From: Sphingomonas sp. JC676
Lineage (GTDB): Bacteria > Pseudomonadota > Alphaproteobacteria > Sphingomonadales > Sphingomonadaceae
Assembly (NCBI RefSeq): GCF_014489075.1
Contig: NZ_JACTGR010000004.1
Location: 248,001 to 312,000, forward strand
DNA length: 64,000 nucleotides
Reading direction: 5' to 3'
Positions within the stretch are counted from its first letter, which is position 1, and every line of letters begins with the position of its first letter. The notes beneath the pieces are model-generated. The model saw only the letters and a list, made by a program, of their open reading frames with translations, was not told the DNA's origin and did no database searches. This document shows positions 36,102-44,291 of this stretch, piece after piece. The position numbers and the translations under genes were made by a program.

Positions 36102-37067
36102 ATGCAGCCCCCCAGGTCGCCATCCGCATCCGGCAAGGCAAAGCCCTCCGATCAGGGGCGGCTGCTCGTGCGCCTGCTCGCCGAGATGCAGACGAGCGCG
36201 CTGGCATCGGGAATCCGCACCTTCGACGGCGATCTCGACCGCGCGATCATCTTCATGGTGGTGGCGCGTGAGAGCGAGCTCCTGTCGCGGCATTCCGCCG
36301 GCTATGCCCGGCACGGAGATCGTGGGCCCAAGGCGATCAGCATCAATGCGCTCGCAGCCTCGCTGGCCCGGCCGTTCGAAACGGTGCGCAGGCACATCCA
36401 TGCGCTGTGCGACCAGGGACTATGCCTCCGCACGCGGGCGGGCGTCACCGTCCCCGCCGATGTGCACGACCGGCCGGCGATAGCGGGGCTCTTCCATGTC
36501 CATCACGACGCGCTGGTGCGGCTGGTGGAGGACATGGCGTGGTTCGGCGTGCCGCTTCCCGAGCAGCGGCCGCAGACCGGCTATGACTGGCGCACCGGCC
36601 TGGCGGCGGCGCAGGACGTGCTGCTGACCGGCATCGAATTCAATGCCCATCGTTTCCAGGCGTGGATCGACATGGCGATCCTGGTGGCGATCAGCTGCGC
36701 CAATGCCCGCCCTTATACCTATGACCGCGAAGTCTCGCTCGCCTATGCGTCCTTTGCGCGGATAACCGGGGAAGCGATGCGCGCCCCGGTTTCGACGGGC
36801 GCGTTGGCGCGTGCGCTCGGGCTCGCGACATCGACCACGCATCGCCGTGTGAGCGCGATGATCAAGAAGGGCATTGTGGTGCGCAAGCCCAAGGGGCTGA
36901 TGATTTCCGACATCGTGCTCAACGATCCGCTCACGATCGAGGATAGCAGGACGGGGACCGATCACACCCGCCAGATCCTGATCCGGCTCGCCGCCGGCGG
37001 GTTCCGCTTCGACGATCCGGCGAGCTGCTATGTCGACGGGCGGCCGCCGCTGGTGTCGTTCGAATAG
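36102..37067 (+). CDS. Protein with two winged-helix-like DNA-binding domains
   Basis: 321 residues, cytoplasmic. Two HTH segments are visible about 155 residues apart: ISINALAASLARPFETVRRHIHALCDQGL (about 79-107) and VSTGALARALGLATSTTHRRVSAMIKKGIVV (about 228-258). Both have the spacing of a MarR/Crp-like winged helix followed by a basic wing. The middle contains hydrophobic helices (FQAWIDMAILVAISCANA). It looks like an internal duplication; ligand and targets are unknown. It lies just upstream of nadC (20 bp), so it may be co-transcribed with it. Confidence 0.65.
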   Translation: MQPPRSPSASGKAKPSDQGRLLVRLLAEMQTSALASGIRTFDGDLDRAIIFMVVARESELLSRHSAGYARHGDRGPKAISINALAASLARPFETVRRHIHALCDQGLCLRTRAGVTVPADVHDRPAIAGLFHVHHDALVRLVEDMAWFGVPLPEQRPQTGYDWRTGLAAAQDVLLTGIEFNAHRFQAWIDMAILVAISCANARPYTYDREVSLAYASFARITGEAMRAPVSTGALARALGLATSTTHRRVSAMIKKGIVVRKPKGLMISDIVLNDPLTIEDSRTGTDHTRQILIRLAAGGFRFDDPASCYVDGRPPLVSFE

Positions 37068-37086
37068 CTCGCCTAGAGGCTGGCCT

Positions 37087-37935
37087 ATGACCTTCCAGCT
37101 CGACCATTTCGACCTCGATCGCTTCGTGCGCGAGACACTCACCGAGGATCTGGGTGATGCCGGCGACATCACGTCGGAAGCGGTGATCCCGGCCGATGCG
37201 CTGTTCGACGGGGTGATGGACAGCCGCGATGCGATCATTGTCGCCGGGTTGCCGATCGCCGAAGCCTTTTTCCGCGCGCTCGATCCCGGCGTGGCGATCG
37301 AGCGGCTCGTCCAGGACGGCGACCGGGTCGCGGCGGGGACCGATCTGCTGCGGCTGCGCGGCAGCGCGCGGGCAATGCTGACCGCCGAGCGCTCGGCACT
37401 CAACACCGCGCAGCATCTGTCGGGCATCGCGACGATGACGCGCAGCTATGTCGATGCGATGGCCGGCACCGGCGCGACCCTGCTCGACACCCGCAAAACG
37501 CTGCCCGGCCTGCGCGTGCTCGAGAAGTACGCGACGCGGATGGGCGGCGCGACCAACCATCGCATGGGCCTGTGGGACGCGGCGATGATCAAGGACAATC
37601 ATGTCGCGGTCGCCGGGTCGGTCGGCGAGGCGGTTCGCCGAGCGGTCGATGCCAGGATCGCCAGTATCATCGTCGAGGTCGATCGCATCGCGCAGATAGA
37701 GCCGGCGCTCGCGGCAGGGGCAACGCACCTGCTGCTCGACAATATGGGGCCGGAAATGCTGCGCGAGGCCGTGGGCCTGGTCGACGGGCGTGTGCCGACC
37801 GAGGCTTCGGGAGGGGTGCGGCTCGACACGATCCGCGCCATTGCCGAAAGCGGGGTGACCTATGTCAGTGTCGGGCGGCTCACTCAGTCCGCGCCCGCCG
37901 CCGATATCGGGCTTGATTTCGCTCAGGCCGATTGA
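37087..37935 (+). CDS. nadC: Nicotinate-nucleotide diphosphorylase (carboxylating)
   Basis: 282 residues from the ATG at 37087 (the frame opens earlier inside the upstream gene). Signatures are TAERSALNTAQHLSGIAT, LDTRKTLPGLRVLEKYA, GGATNHRMGLWDAAMIKDNH and EASGGVRLDTI. It converts quinolinate and PRPP to nicotinate mononucleotide, CO2 and PPi, the step after NadA. Confidence 0.97.
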   Translation: MTFQLDHFDLDRFVRETLTEDLGDAGDITSEAVIPADALFDGVMDSRDAIIVAGLPIAEAFFRALDPGVAIERLVQDGDRVAAGTDLLRLRGSARAMLTAERSALNTAQHLSGIATMTRSYVDAMAGTGATLLDTRKTLPGLRVLEKYATRMGGATNHRMGLWDAAMIKDNHVAVAGSVGEAVRRAVDARIASIIVEVDRIAQIEPALAAGATHLLLDNMGPEMLREAVGLVDGRVPTEASGGVRLDTIRAIAESGVTYVSVGRLTQSAPAADIGLDFAQAD

Positions 37936-37945
37936 GGAGAAAAGC

Positions 37946-38662
37946 GTGCGCGAGTCCCTGTTCGGCGTTCTCGCGTCGGTACTGTCGCTGCTTCCGGGCA
38001 TCGCGGCGGCACAGGCGCTGTCGTGCGTGCCGCCCGCCAGGATCCAGCGGCCGCGGCCGGACCTGCCGAGCGCCGATCAGCCGCGCCGCGTGCTCCCGAT
38101 CGGCAGCTACACGCTCGCGCTGACCTGGAACCCGGGCTGGTGCCGCGCCCATGCCGACGAGCCGGGTGCGCGCTTCCAGTGTGGTGAAACGGCTCGCTTC
38201 GGCTTCACGCTGCACGGCCTGTGGCCCGACGGCTATGGCAAGGACTGGCCGCAATATTGCACTAGGGCCGCCATCGTCCCGCCGCCCGTGCTGCGCAGCA
38301 CGATGTGCTCGACGCCGTCGGCGCAGCTCATCCAGCACGAATGGGCCAAGCACGGCACCTGCACAGCAATGTCGGTGCAGCAATATTTCGGTCGGTCGAC
38401 CAGGATGTTCCGCGCGCTGCGCTTCCCCGACATGGCAAGGCTGTCCCGCCGCGCGCTCACCGTTGCACAATTCAAGGACGCCTTCGCCGCGGCCAATCCG
38501 GGCCTGCCGACGGATGCGATCCGCGTGACCACCACGCGACAGGACTGGCTAGACGAGCTTTGGCTCTGCCTCGACAAGAGCTTCCGCTACGAACGCTGCA
38601 AGCCCGGCACCGGCGGCGCGCCGGCATCGGCGCTGGTCAAGATCTGGCGCGGCGAGCGCTAG
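37946..38662 (+). CDS. Secreted ribonuclease T2
   Basis: 238 residues from a GTG with GAGGAG upstream, opening a signal peptide (RESLFGVLASVLSLLPGIAAAQA). The two conserved active-site segments are present: FTLHGLWPDG (CAS I) and HEWAKHGTC (CAS II), each with its catalytic His. Eight or more Cys suggest disulfides. T2 enzymes cut single-stranded RNA to 2',3'-cyclic products; a periplasmic scavenging role is likely. It begins 11 bp after nadC. Confidence 0.93.
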   Translation: MRESLFGVLASVLSLLPGIAAAQALSCVPPARIQRPRPDLPSADQPRRVLPIGSYTLALTWNPGWCRAHADEPGARFQCGETARFGFTLHGLWPDGYGKDWPQYCTRAAIVPPPVLRSTMCSTPSAQLIQHEWAKHGTCTAMSVQQYFGRSTRMFRALRFPDMARLSRRALTVAQFKDAFAAANPGLPTDAIRVTTTRQDWLDELWLCLDKSFRYERCKPGTGGAPASALVKIWRGER

Positions 38663-38960
38663 GACGGATCGACCGGGGCGGCTAGCTCCGCTTTGTAGCA
38701 ACGCCCAGGCCTGCGATCTTGCAATGTAGGATTTGAAAGGCGATCGCGGATCGGCTCTTTCTCATCATCGAGACCTTGCAAAACTCATTTTCCGGGAAGG
38801 AATTTTTTTCGACATAGCAGGTGTCAACCGTGTCAACCGAAGCAGATCGCGGTTCCAATCCGGGAGTCAAAAAAGCCGGGAATTTCCGCCGATTGCAACG
38901 TCGCACCGACCTGCCGTGCCACGAAAGCGCGTTGGCGTGAGCCTCGGTGAATTTCGCGCC
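38663..38960. other. Non-coding gap of about 300 bp
   Basis: Between the convergent RNase T2 and DUF4112 genes. Open frames here do not resemble proteins. A GGTTCCAATCC string near 38850 resembles a tRNA T-arm but the rest of a tRNA is absent. Nothing else was seen. Confidence 0.6.
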
Positions 38961-39392
38961 CTAGCCGACCTGGTCGACCGTCACCGTGGCCGGATGATGC
39001 TTGTCGAGATGCTTTCGGATGATCTTTAGGTTGCGCGAGTTCGAGCGGAAGAAAAAATCCGGAATCGCGCCGACCCAGGGGATCATGCCCAGCAGCCAGT
39101 CGAACCCGATATTGCCCGCCATCCGCGCGATCGCGGTCTTCGACATGCCGAGATTGCGGGCTTCCCACGCCAGATAGGCGCCCATCGCGGCGGCGATGGT
39201 GGTGCCGATGCCGGGAATGAGATCGAGAACCACGTCCAGGCCGACCGCCTGTTTCGTGCCCGGGATGACGAAGGCGCGCTCGAGCAATTTCTCCATCGCC
39301 TCGATCCGGCGGCGGACATCGGCCGGGTCCTTGCCCAGCGGCAGGCCTGCTATCGGCCCCGAGGCCATCCGTGTCGTCTTCACTACCACCAT
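38961..39392 (-). CDS. DUF4112 membrane protein
   Basis: 143 residues. The DUF4112 pattern is clear: LLERAFVIPGTKQAVGLDVVLDLIPGIGTTIAAAMGAYLAWEAR, then IGFDWLLGMIPWVGAIPDFFFRSNSRNL. Two short hydrophobic hairpins (DLIPGIG and GMIPWVGAIPD) are hallmarks. Function is unknown. Its start is two bases from the stop of the solute-binding lipoprotein gene, so they form an operon. Confidence 0.88.
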   Translation of the reverse strand: MVVVKTTRMASGPIAGLPLGKDPADVRRRIEAMEKLLERAFVIPGTKQAVGLDVVLDLIPGIGTTIAAAMGAYLAWEARNLGMSKTAIARMAGNIGFDWLLGMIPWVGAIPDFFFRSNSRNLKIIRKHLDKHHPATVTVDQVG

Positions 39393-39393
39393 C

Positions 39394-40860
39394 TCACTCC
39401 GAGTCGTTGCGCAGGTGATTCAACGGGTGCCAGGCGCGCGTGTTCCGCTGCCAGGCGCCGAGCCTCAGTGCCACAACCGACCAGCGCAGCGGTTGCGCTA
39501 TGGGAATATAGGTTGCGTCGGCAGTGATTGCAGCGTCGGCCTCCGCGATGCGATGCGCGCGGTTGTAGAGATCGGGGGCGTCGCGTGCCGCCGCGACCAG
39601 CGTCGCTGGATCGTCGGAGCAGGCCCGGCAGGCCGTGGCGAGGAACCAGCGGCCGCTGTCATAGGGCGCGACCGCGTCGATCAAGCGGAGATCGGCACTC
39701 GAATCGTCGAGGCCGACGCGTTGCGGCTGGATGCCGATATTGAGCAGCGCCTCGGCGATATGCGCCCATACCAGGGTCGCGCCCGGACCGGAGGGCAGCG
39801 CGATCTGCACCGCGATGCGACCCGGATGCGAGCGCTTCCACCCGGCCACCCGCGCTCGCGCATTCTCGCGGCGGGCATCGAACGAAAGCGGCGCCCAGCT
39901 CGGCTGTGCGGGAGGGGCCGCCGAATCGAGCTGCCCCGGCAACAGCGTCTCGACTGGCGCCCAGTCGGGAAGTACCGCACTCGTCAGCGCGGCGCGGTCG
40001 ATCGCCATCGCGATCGCGGCGCGGTTGCCGGCGTCGGCCAGGAAGCCTTCAGGGCGCACCACCGCGAGCCCGAACAGCCCGATCGCCGGGTCGATCTGGA
40101 TATTGTCGCTGGCGATCCCGGCCCGACCCACGATCGGCCAGTCGGCGAAGGTGCCGCCGAGGATGAGGTCGGACTCGCGGGCGCGGAAGCGCGCCAGCGC
40201 TACGGCCGCGCGTTCGCCGAACAGACGCACCGTCTCCTCCGGCGCCGGCGCGGTGCGGTCTTCGGGACGGGTGGGATCAGGCGCCGGGCGAAGCCGCAGG
40301 CCGCTGCCTCCGTCGCGATCGGCAAGGAAAGGTCCGCTGCCGTCGAAGCGGCGCGTGCGGAAGACTGCGAGCTCGGGCTGCGCGAAGAGCTTGAGCAGAT
40401 CGGGCCGCGGGCGCTTGAGCCGGACCTCGATCACCTGCGGCGTCATCTCGACGATTTCTTCGATCACCGCGAGGAACGGCGCGAGCGCGTTGCGGCTCCC
40501 GGACGCGGCGGCGCGACGCAGCACCCGCACCACCTGCTCGGCGGTGATCGGCTCGCCGTTGGGCCACACCGCGTCGCGCAGGCGGAAGATATAGCTGCGG
40601 CCGTCGTCGATCACGATCCAGCGCTCGGCCAGGCCCGGCTCGATCTGGCCCGCGGCATCGAAGCGGACCAGCCCCTGGGCAGTGGCGTCCATCAGCACGC
40701 GGCGCGCCATCGGCATCTCGCCCGCACTGGGATCGCCGGGTTCGGCCGTGCCGCCGATCGCGCTGACCACCACCGGCGCATTGTCCTTGCGCTGGCCCGC
40801 AGTCCCGCACCCGCCCAAGAGCAGGGCGAGGGTCAGAACGGGCAGGGCAAATCGTTGCAT
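39394..40860 (-). CDS. Peptide/nickel-type ABC solute-binding lipoprotein (SBP_bac_5)
   Basis: 488 residues from 40860, where the frame opens into a lipoprotein signal MQRFALPVLTLALLLGGC. The family 5 solute-binding fold is seen in LVRFDAAGQIEPGLAERWIVIDDGRSYIFRLRDAVWPNGEPITAEQVVRVLRR and in the long C-terminal lobe. The usual permease and ATPase genes (dppBCDF) are missing here, so it either pairs with a distant transporter or has another role, for example as a chaperone-like scavenger. The next gene is DUF4112. Confidence 0.82.
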   Translation of the reverse strand: MQRFALPVLTLALLLGGCGTAGQRKDNAPVVVSAIGGTAEPGDPSAGEMPMARRVLMDATAQGLVRFDAAGQIEPGLAERWIVIDDGRSYIFRLRDAVWPNGEPITAEQVVRVLRRAAASGSRNALAPFLAVIEEIVEMTPQVIEVRLKRPRPDLLKLFAQPELAVFRTRRFDGSGPFLADRDGGSGLRLRPAPDPTRPEDRTAPAPEETVRLFGERAAVALARFRARESDLILGGTFADWPIVGRAGIASDNIQIDPAIGLFGLAVVRPEGFLADAGNRAAIAMAIDRAALTSAVLPDWAPVETLLPGQLDSAAPPAQPSWAPLSFDARRENARARVAGWKRSHPGRIAVQIALPSGPGATLVWAHIAEALLNIGIQPQRVGLDDSSADLRLIDAVAPYDSGRWFLATACRACSDDPATLVAAARDAPDLYNRAHRIAEADAAITADATYIPIAQPLRWSVVALRLGAWQRNTRAWHPLNHLRNDSE

Positions 40861-40970
40861 GGTGTTTCCGGCGGGGGCGACCAAGGCGGTGTATGGCCTC
40901 GCCACCGGACTGCCAACCCCGCGGGCTATCGTTGAACCGCGCCGTTCTGTCGCAGCGCGGCGCCTGCAAC

Positions 40971-40995
40971 GGAACAGCCAAATGGATATCGGGTT
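40971..40995 (+). promoter_or_regulatory. Possible EcfG-type promoter
   Basis: GGAAC at 40971 and GGTT at 40992 with 16 bases between, about 30 bp before the small-protein gene at 41026. It differs from the classical CGTT by one base. Candidate only. Confidence 0.4.
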
Positions 40996-41025
40996 AAGCA
41001 CCTGACATTTTGGGAGGATTTACAA

Positions 41026-41262
41026 ATGTCGCGTTTCCTTGGAAAGACGGCCGCCAGCCTGGCGGCTCTCTCGCTCGCTGCGACGCCGGCCCTTGCGTCT
41101 CAGTCTCCTGCTTCGAAACTATCGCTGCGCGCCGCGACCAAATCTGAACATGGGGAGCAGCTGAGCGGAGGGATAATCATTCCGCTGATCGCCGCGGCCG
41201 CGATCGCAGCCGGCGTAATCATTATCGCGACCGACGACGACGACGAGCCGGACAGCCCGTAA
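41026..41262 (+). CDS. Small exported protein with acidic C-terminus
   Basis: 78 residues. Signal peptide SRFLGKTAASLAALSLAATPALA, a short polar part, one membrane helix (IIIPLIAAAAIAAGVIIIA) and a tail DDDDEPDSP. GGGAGG precedes the ATG. I do not recognise a function; proteins of this layout occur across sphingomonads. It may be stress-induced given the upstream promoter-like element. Confidence 0.7.
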   Translation: MSRFLGKTAASLAALSLAATPALASQSPASKLSLRAATKSEHGEQLSGGIIIPLIAAAAIAAGVIIIATDDDDEPDSP

Positions 41263-41278
41263 CCGCTGTTTCTAACTT

Positions 41279-41365
41279 TGGTGCGGACGGCGGGACTCGA
41301 ACCCGCACGCCCCGAGGGGCAGAAGATTTTAAGTCTCCGGCGTCTACCGGTTCCGCCACGTCCGC
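41279..41365 (-). tRNA. tRNA-Leu (anticodon UAA)
   Basis: Read on the minus strand: 7-bp acceptor GCGGACG/CGTCCGC, D-arm with GGTAGAC, anticodon loop CTTAAAA (anticodon TAA), a long variable arm (TGCCCCTCGGGGCG) typical of class II tRNA-Leu, T-loop GGTTCGAGTCC, and an encoded ACCA end. Confidence 0.97.
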
Positions 41366-41409
41366 ATGCCCGTCACGAAGACGATGCGGGCTGGCGCGTC
41401 AAGCGCGCG

Positions 41410-41691
41410 TTAGTCGACGTTCAGTCGGCCGCGCATTTCCTTGCCGGGCTTGAAATAGGGCACGCGCTTCGCATCGACATCGACGGTCTCGCCGGTACGG
41501 GGATTGCGCCCGGTACGCGCATCGCGTGCGCGCGTGGAGAAAGCGCCGAAGCCGCGCAGCTCGACCCGGCCATCCTCGCTCAGCCGGTCCGTGATCTCGT
41601 CGAAGAAGACCGACACGATCTTCTCGACCTCCCGGATCGACAGGCCGGGATTGTCCTGCACCAGCAACTGCACCAGTTCCGATCGGATCAT
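41410..41691 (-). CDS. ihfB: Integration host factor beta subunit
   Basis: 93 residues, HU/IHF family. [37 protein letters not shown], the arm region [27 protein letters not shown] and the Pro that intercalates in DNA within RNPRTG are all present. It bends DNA as a heterodimer with IhfA. It is downstream of rpsA on the same strand, the usual order. Confidence 0.96.
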   Translation of the reverse strand: MIRSELVQLLVQDNPGLSIREVEKIVSVFFDEITDRLSEDGRVELRGFGAFSTRARDARTGRNPRTGETVDVDAKRVPYFKPGKEMRGRLNVD

Positions 41692-41827
41692 CCGTACCCT
41701 CCCATGGCGCGCAGCAGGCGATTGCCTCTGCGCAACGCGTCCCCTTCAGAGGACCCTAGCGCCCTTCTGTAACATGCATCAACCCGAACATTTACGGAAT
41801 TCTGCAAATAATTCAACTTGTCGGCAT

Positions 41828-41851
41828 GGGGAGCGGTTGAAACCGCTCCCC
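41828..41851 (-). terminator. Hairpin after rpsA
   Basis: GGGGAGCGGTT pairs with AACCGCTCCCC, an 11-bp stem about 10 bp after the rpsA stop. No T-tract on the minus strand, so it may slow rather than stop transcription into ihfB. Confidence 0.5.
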
Positions 41852-41860
41852 AAATTCCGA

Positions 41861-43582
41861 TCAGTTCTTCTCGTTGCGGGCCTTGAGGGCCTCGCCGAGG
41901 ATGTCGCCCAGCGACGCGCCCGAATCGGACGAACCATATTGGGCAACCGCCTGCTTCTCTTCGGCAATCTGCATCGCCTTGACCGAGAAGGTCGGCTTCT
42001 TGGAACGGTCGAAGCCGGTCACCATCGCGTCGAACTTCTGGCCGACGGCGAAACGCTCAGGACGCTGCTCGTCGCGGTCACGACCGAGATCGGTGCGCTT
42101 GATGAAGCCGGTCGCGCCGTCCTCGCCCACCTGGACCTCGAGGCCCGCATCGCGGACTTCGAGAACGGTGACGGTGACGACCTGGTTCTTGTTGATGCGA
42201 TCACCGGCGCTCGCGCCGCCCGCTGCGACAGCCGCCGACGGGCCGCCACGCTCGAGCTGCTTCATGCCGAGCGAGATGCGCTCCTTGTCCGGCTCGATCG
42301 CGAGCACGATGGCCTTCACGGTCTCGCCCTTGCGGTGCAGGTTGAGCGCGTCCTCGCCCGAGATGCCCCAAGCGATGTCCGACATGTGGACCATGCCGTC
42401 GACGTCGCCGTCCAGGCCGATGAACAGGCCGAACTCGGTGGCGTTCTTGACTTCGCCCTCGACCTCGGTGCCAACTGGATGGGCAGCCGCGAAGGCCTCC
42501 CACGGATTGGCCTGGGCCTGCTTGAGACCCAGCGAGATGCGACGCTTTTCGGGATCGACCTCGAGCACCACCACGTCCACTTCCTGCGAAGTCGACACGA
42601 TCTTGCCCGGATGGACGTTCTTCTTGGTCCAGCTCATCTCCGAGACGTGGACCAGGCCTTCGATGCCCGGCTCCAGCTCGACGAACGCGCCATACTCGGT
42701 GATGTTGGTCACGCGGCCGCTGAGCCGCGCGCCGACCGGATACTTGGCGGCGGCGCCATCCCACGGATCGCTCTCGAGCTGCTTCATGCCGAGGCTGATG
42801 CGCTGCGTGTCGCGGTTGATGCGGATGATCTGCACCTTCACCGTGTCACCGATGTTGAGCATTTCGCTCGGGTGCTGGACGCGCTTGTAGCTGAGATCGG
42901 TGACGTGGAGCAGGCCGTCAATGCCGCCCAGATCAACGAACGCACCATAATCGGTGATGTTCTTGACGACGCCGTCGATCACCTGGCCCTCGGCCAGCGA
43001 CTGGATCAGGCCCGAACGCTGCTCGGCGCGGGTCTCTTCGAGAACGGCGCGGCGCGAGACGACGATGTTGCCGCGCTTGCGGTCCATCTTCAGGATCTGG
43101 AAGGGCTGCGGAATGTCCATCAGCGGGGTCACATCGCGGACCGGGCGGATATCGACCTGCGAGCCGGGCAGGAAGGCCACGGCGCCCGAGAGATCGACGG
43201 TGAAGCCGCCCTTGACGCGGCCGAAGATGACACCCTCGACACGGGCGGTCTTCGCGAATTCGGTTTCGAGCTTGTCCCAGGCGGCTTCGCGGCGGGCGCG
43301 GTCGCGGCTGAGCATCGCTTCGCCCTGGGCGTTCTCGACGCGGTCGACATAGACTTCGACTTCGTCACCGACCTTCAGGTCGGCCTTCTGGCCCGGCGCG
43401 GCGAATTCGCGCAACGGCACGCGGCCTTCGGACTTGAGGCCCACGTCAATGACGGCGAGATCATTCTCGATGCCGGTGACGGTGCCGATGACGACGCGGC
43501 CTTCGAAGCTTTCTGCGCCGCCGAGAGTTTGTTCGAGGAGCGCCGCGAAATCGTCGCGGCTGGGGTTTGCCGTAGTGGCCAT
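41861..43582 (-). CDS. rpsA: 30S ribosomal protein S1
   Basis: 573 residues with six S1/OB repeats; repeats 3-6 are obvious from the recurring pattern VGxxxxGxVxxITxYGAFVxLxxGIxGLVHxSxxxW (for example in VVKNITDYGAFVDLGGIDGLLHVTDLS and VTNITEYGAFVELEPGIEGLVHVSEMS). S1 unwinds and holds mRNA on the small subunit. In related genomes cmk normally precedes it; here cmk is 5.5 kb away, so rpsA must use its own promoter in the 320-bp leader. Confidence 0.97.
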   Translation of the reverse strand: MATTANPSRDDFAALLEQTLGGAESFEGRVVIGTVTGIENDLAVIDVGLKSEGRVPLREFAAPGQKADLKVGDEVEVYVDRVENAQGEAMLSRDRARREAAWDKLETEFAKTARVEGVIFGRVKGGFTVDLSGAVAFLPGSQVDIRPVRDVTPLMDIPQPFQILKMDRKRGNIVVSRRAVLEETRAEQRSGLIQSLAEGQVIDGVVKNITDYGAFVDLGGIDGLLHVTDLSYKRVQHPSEMLNIGDTVKVQIIRINRDTQRISLGMKQLESDPWDGAAAKYPVGARLSGRVTNITEYGAFVELEPGIEGLVHVSEMSWTKKNVHPGKIVSTSQEVDVVVLEVDPEKRRISLGLKQAQANPWEAFAAAHPVGTEVEGEVKNATEFGLFIGLDGDVDGMVHMSDIAWGISGEDALNLHRKGETVKAIVLAIEPDKERISLGMKQLERGGPSAAVAAGGASAGDRINKNQVVTVTVLEVRDAGLEVQVGEDGATGFIKRTDLGRDRDEQRPERFAVGQKFDAMVTGFDRSKKPTFSVKAMQIAEEKQAVAQYGSSDSGASLGDILGEALKARNEKN

Positions 43583-43901
43583 AAGAGGGTTCGTTCCTAG
43601 TTCACGTTTTTCCGGCCAGTCGGTTGGATCCGACGGTCTTGTAGGCCAGATTGACCGCGGCGGCCGGATGCCGGACGCGGCGTTCGTCGCGCGGATGCGG
43701 TGGAGGAATTCACATCGTTAGAATGCGAAAAGGGCGCGTGAGAGAATCCCTCCTCGCGCCTTCCTTCACGAGCACCTGCTCGCCGGACGGCGCGCCCTTA
43801 GCGTAAAGCGGGTCGAACCGCAAGGCGGAGAGGGGCGGCTGGAGGTGAAACGGGTCAGCTGTCCGCCGAAGCCGGTGGGCTGGCGAATCCATAAAGTGGT
43901 T
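43583..43901 (-). other. rpsA leader region
   Basis: About 320 bp with no gene between rpsA and the response-regulator gene. A hairpin with AGGGCGCG/CGCGCCTT arms lies near 43731-43772. No strong Shine-Dalgarno precedes rpsA, as is common for S1 mRNAs, which are often translationally autoregulated. The promoter was not pinned down. Confidence 0.5.
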
Positions 43902-44291
43902 TCATGCGGGGACCGGCGGCTTTTCTCCCAGCAACGTGGTGAGCACCGCGGAAAGCTTTCGATACGGGTAGGGCTTGTTGAGGACCGGCCGGCCAGGATA
44001 ATAACGGGCACACACGCCATGCTCGGTATAGCCGGTCGAGAACAGAAACGGCACGCCCCGCGCGGCGAGGGCATCGGCGACGGGATAGCTTCTCGTGCCG
44101 CCCAGGTTGAGATCCAGCATTGCGAGGTCGAAAATCTGGGAGCCGATCAGGGAGAGCGCATCGGTCACCGTCGCCGCGACCGTCACGGACCGGCATCCAA
44201 GTTCGGCCAACATGTTCTCGATCGACATCAGGACCATCATCTCGTCCTCGACGACAAGTACGCGGTGATCGGACAAGAGTTCACCCATCAT
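43902..44291 (-). CDS. Single-domain response regulator
   Basis: 129 residues, receiver domain only. Acidic pair in VLVVEDEMMVL (Glu15/Asp16), phospho-acceptor Asp60 in LAMLDLNLGG, Thr/Ser position in LFSTGYTEHG, and Lys in VLNKPYPYRKL. No output domain, so it probably acts by protein-protein contact or as a phosphate sink. It overlaps the sensor kinase gene by 11 bp and is its likely partner. Confidence 0.9.
   Translation of the reverse strand: MMGELLSDHRVLVVEDEMMVLMSIENMLAELGCRSVTVAATVTDALSLIGSQIFDLAMLDLNLGGTRSYPVADALAARGVPFLFSTGYTEHGVCARYYPGRPVLNKPYPYRKLSAVLTTLLGEKPPVPA

Noticed and set aside
38840..38880. tRNA-like T-arm string (GGTTCCAATCC) after RNase T2
   Set aside because: The stem does not pair properly and no acceptor, D-arm or anticodon arm is found around it.
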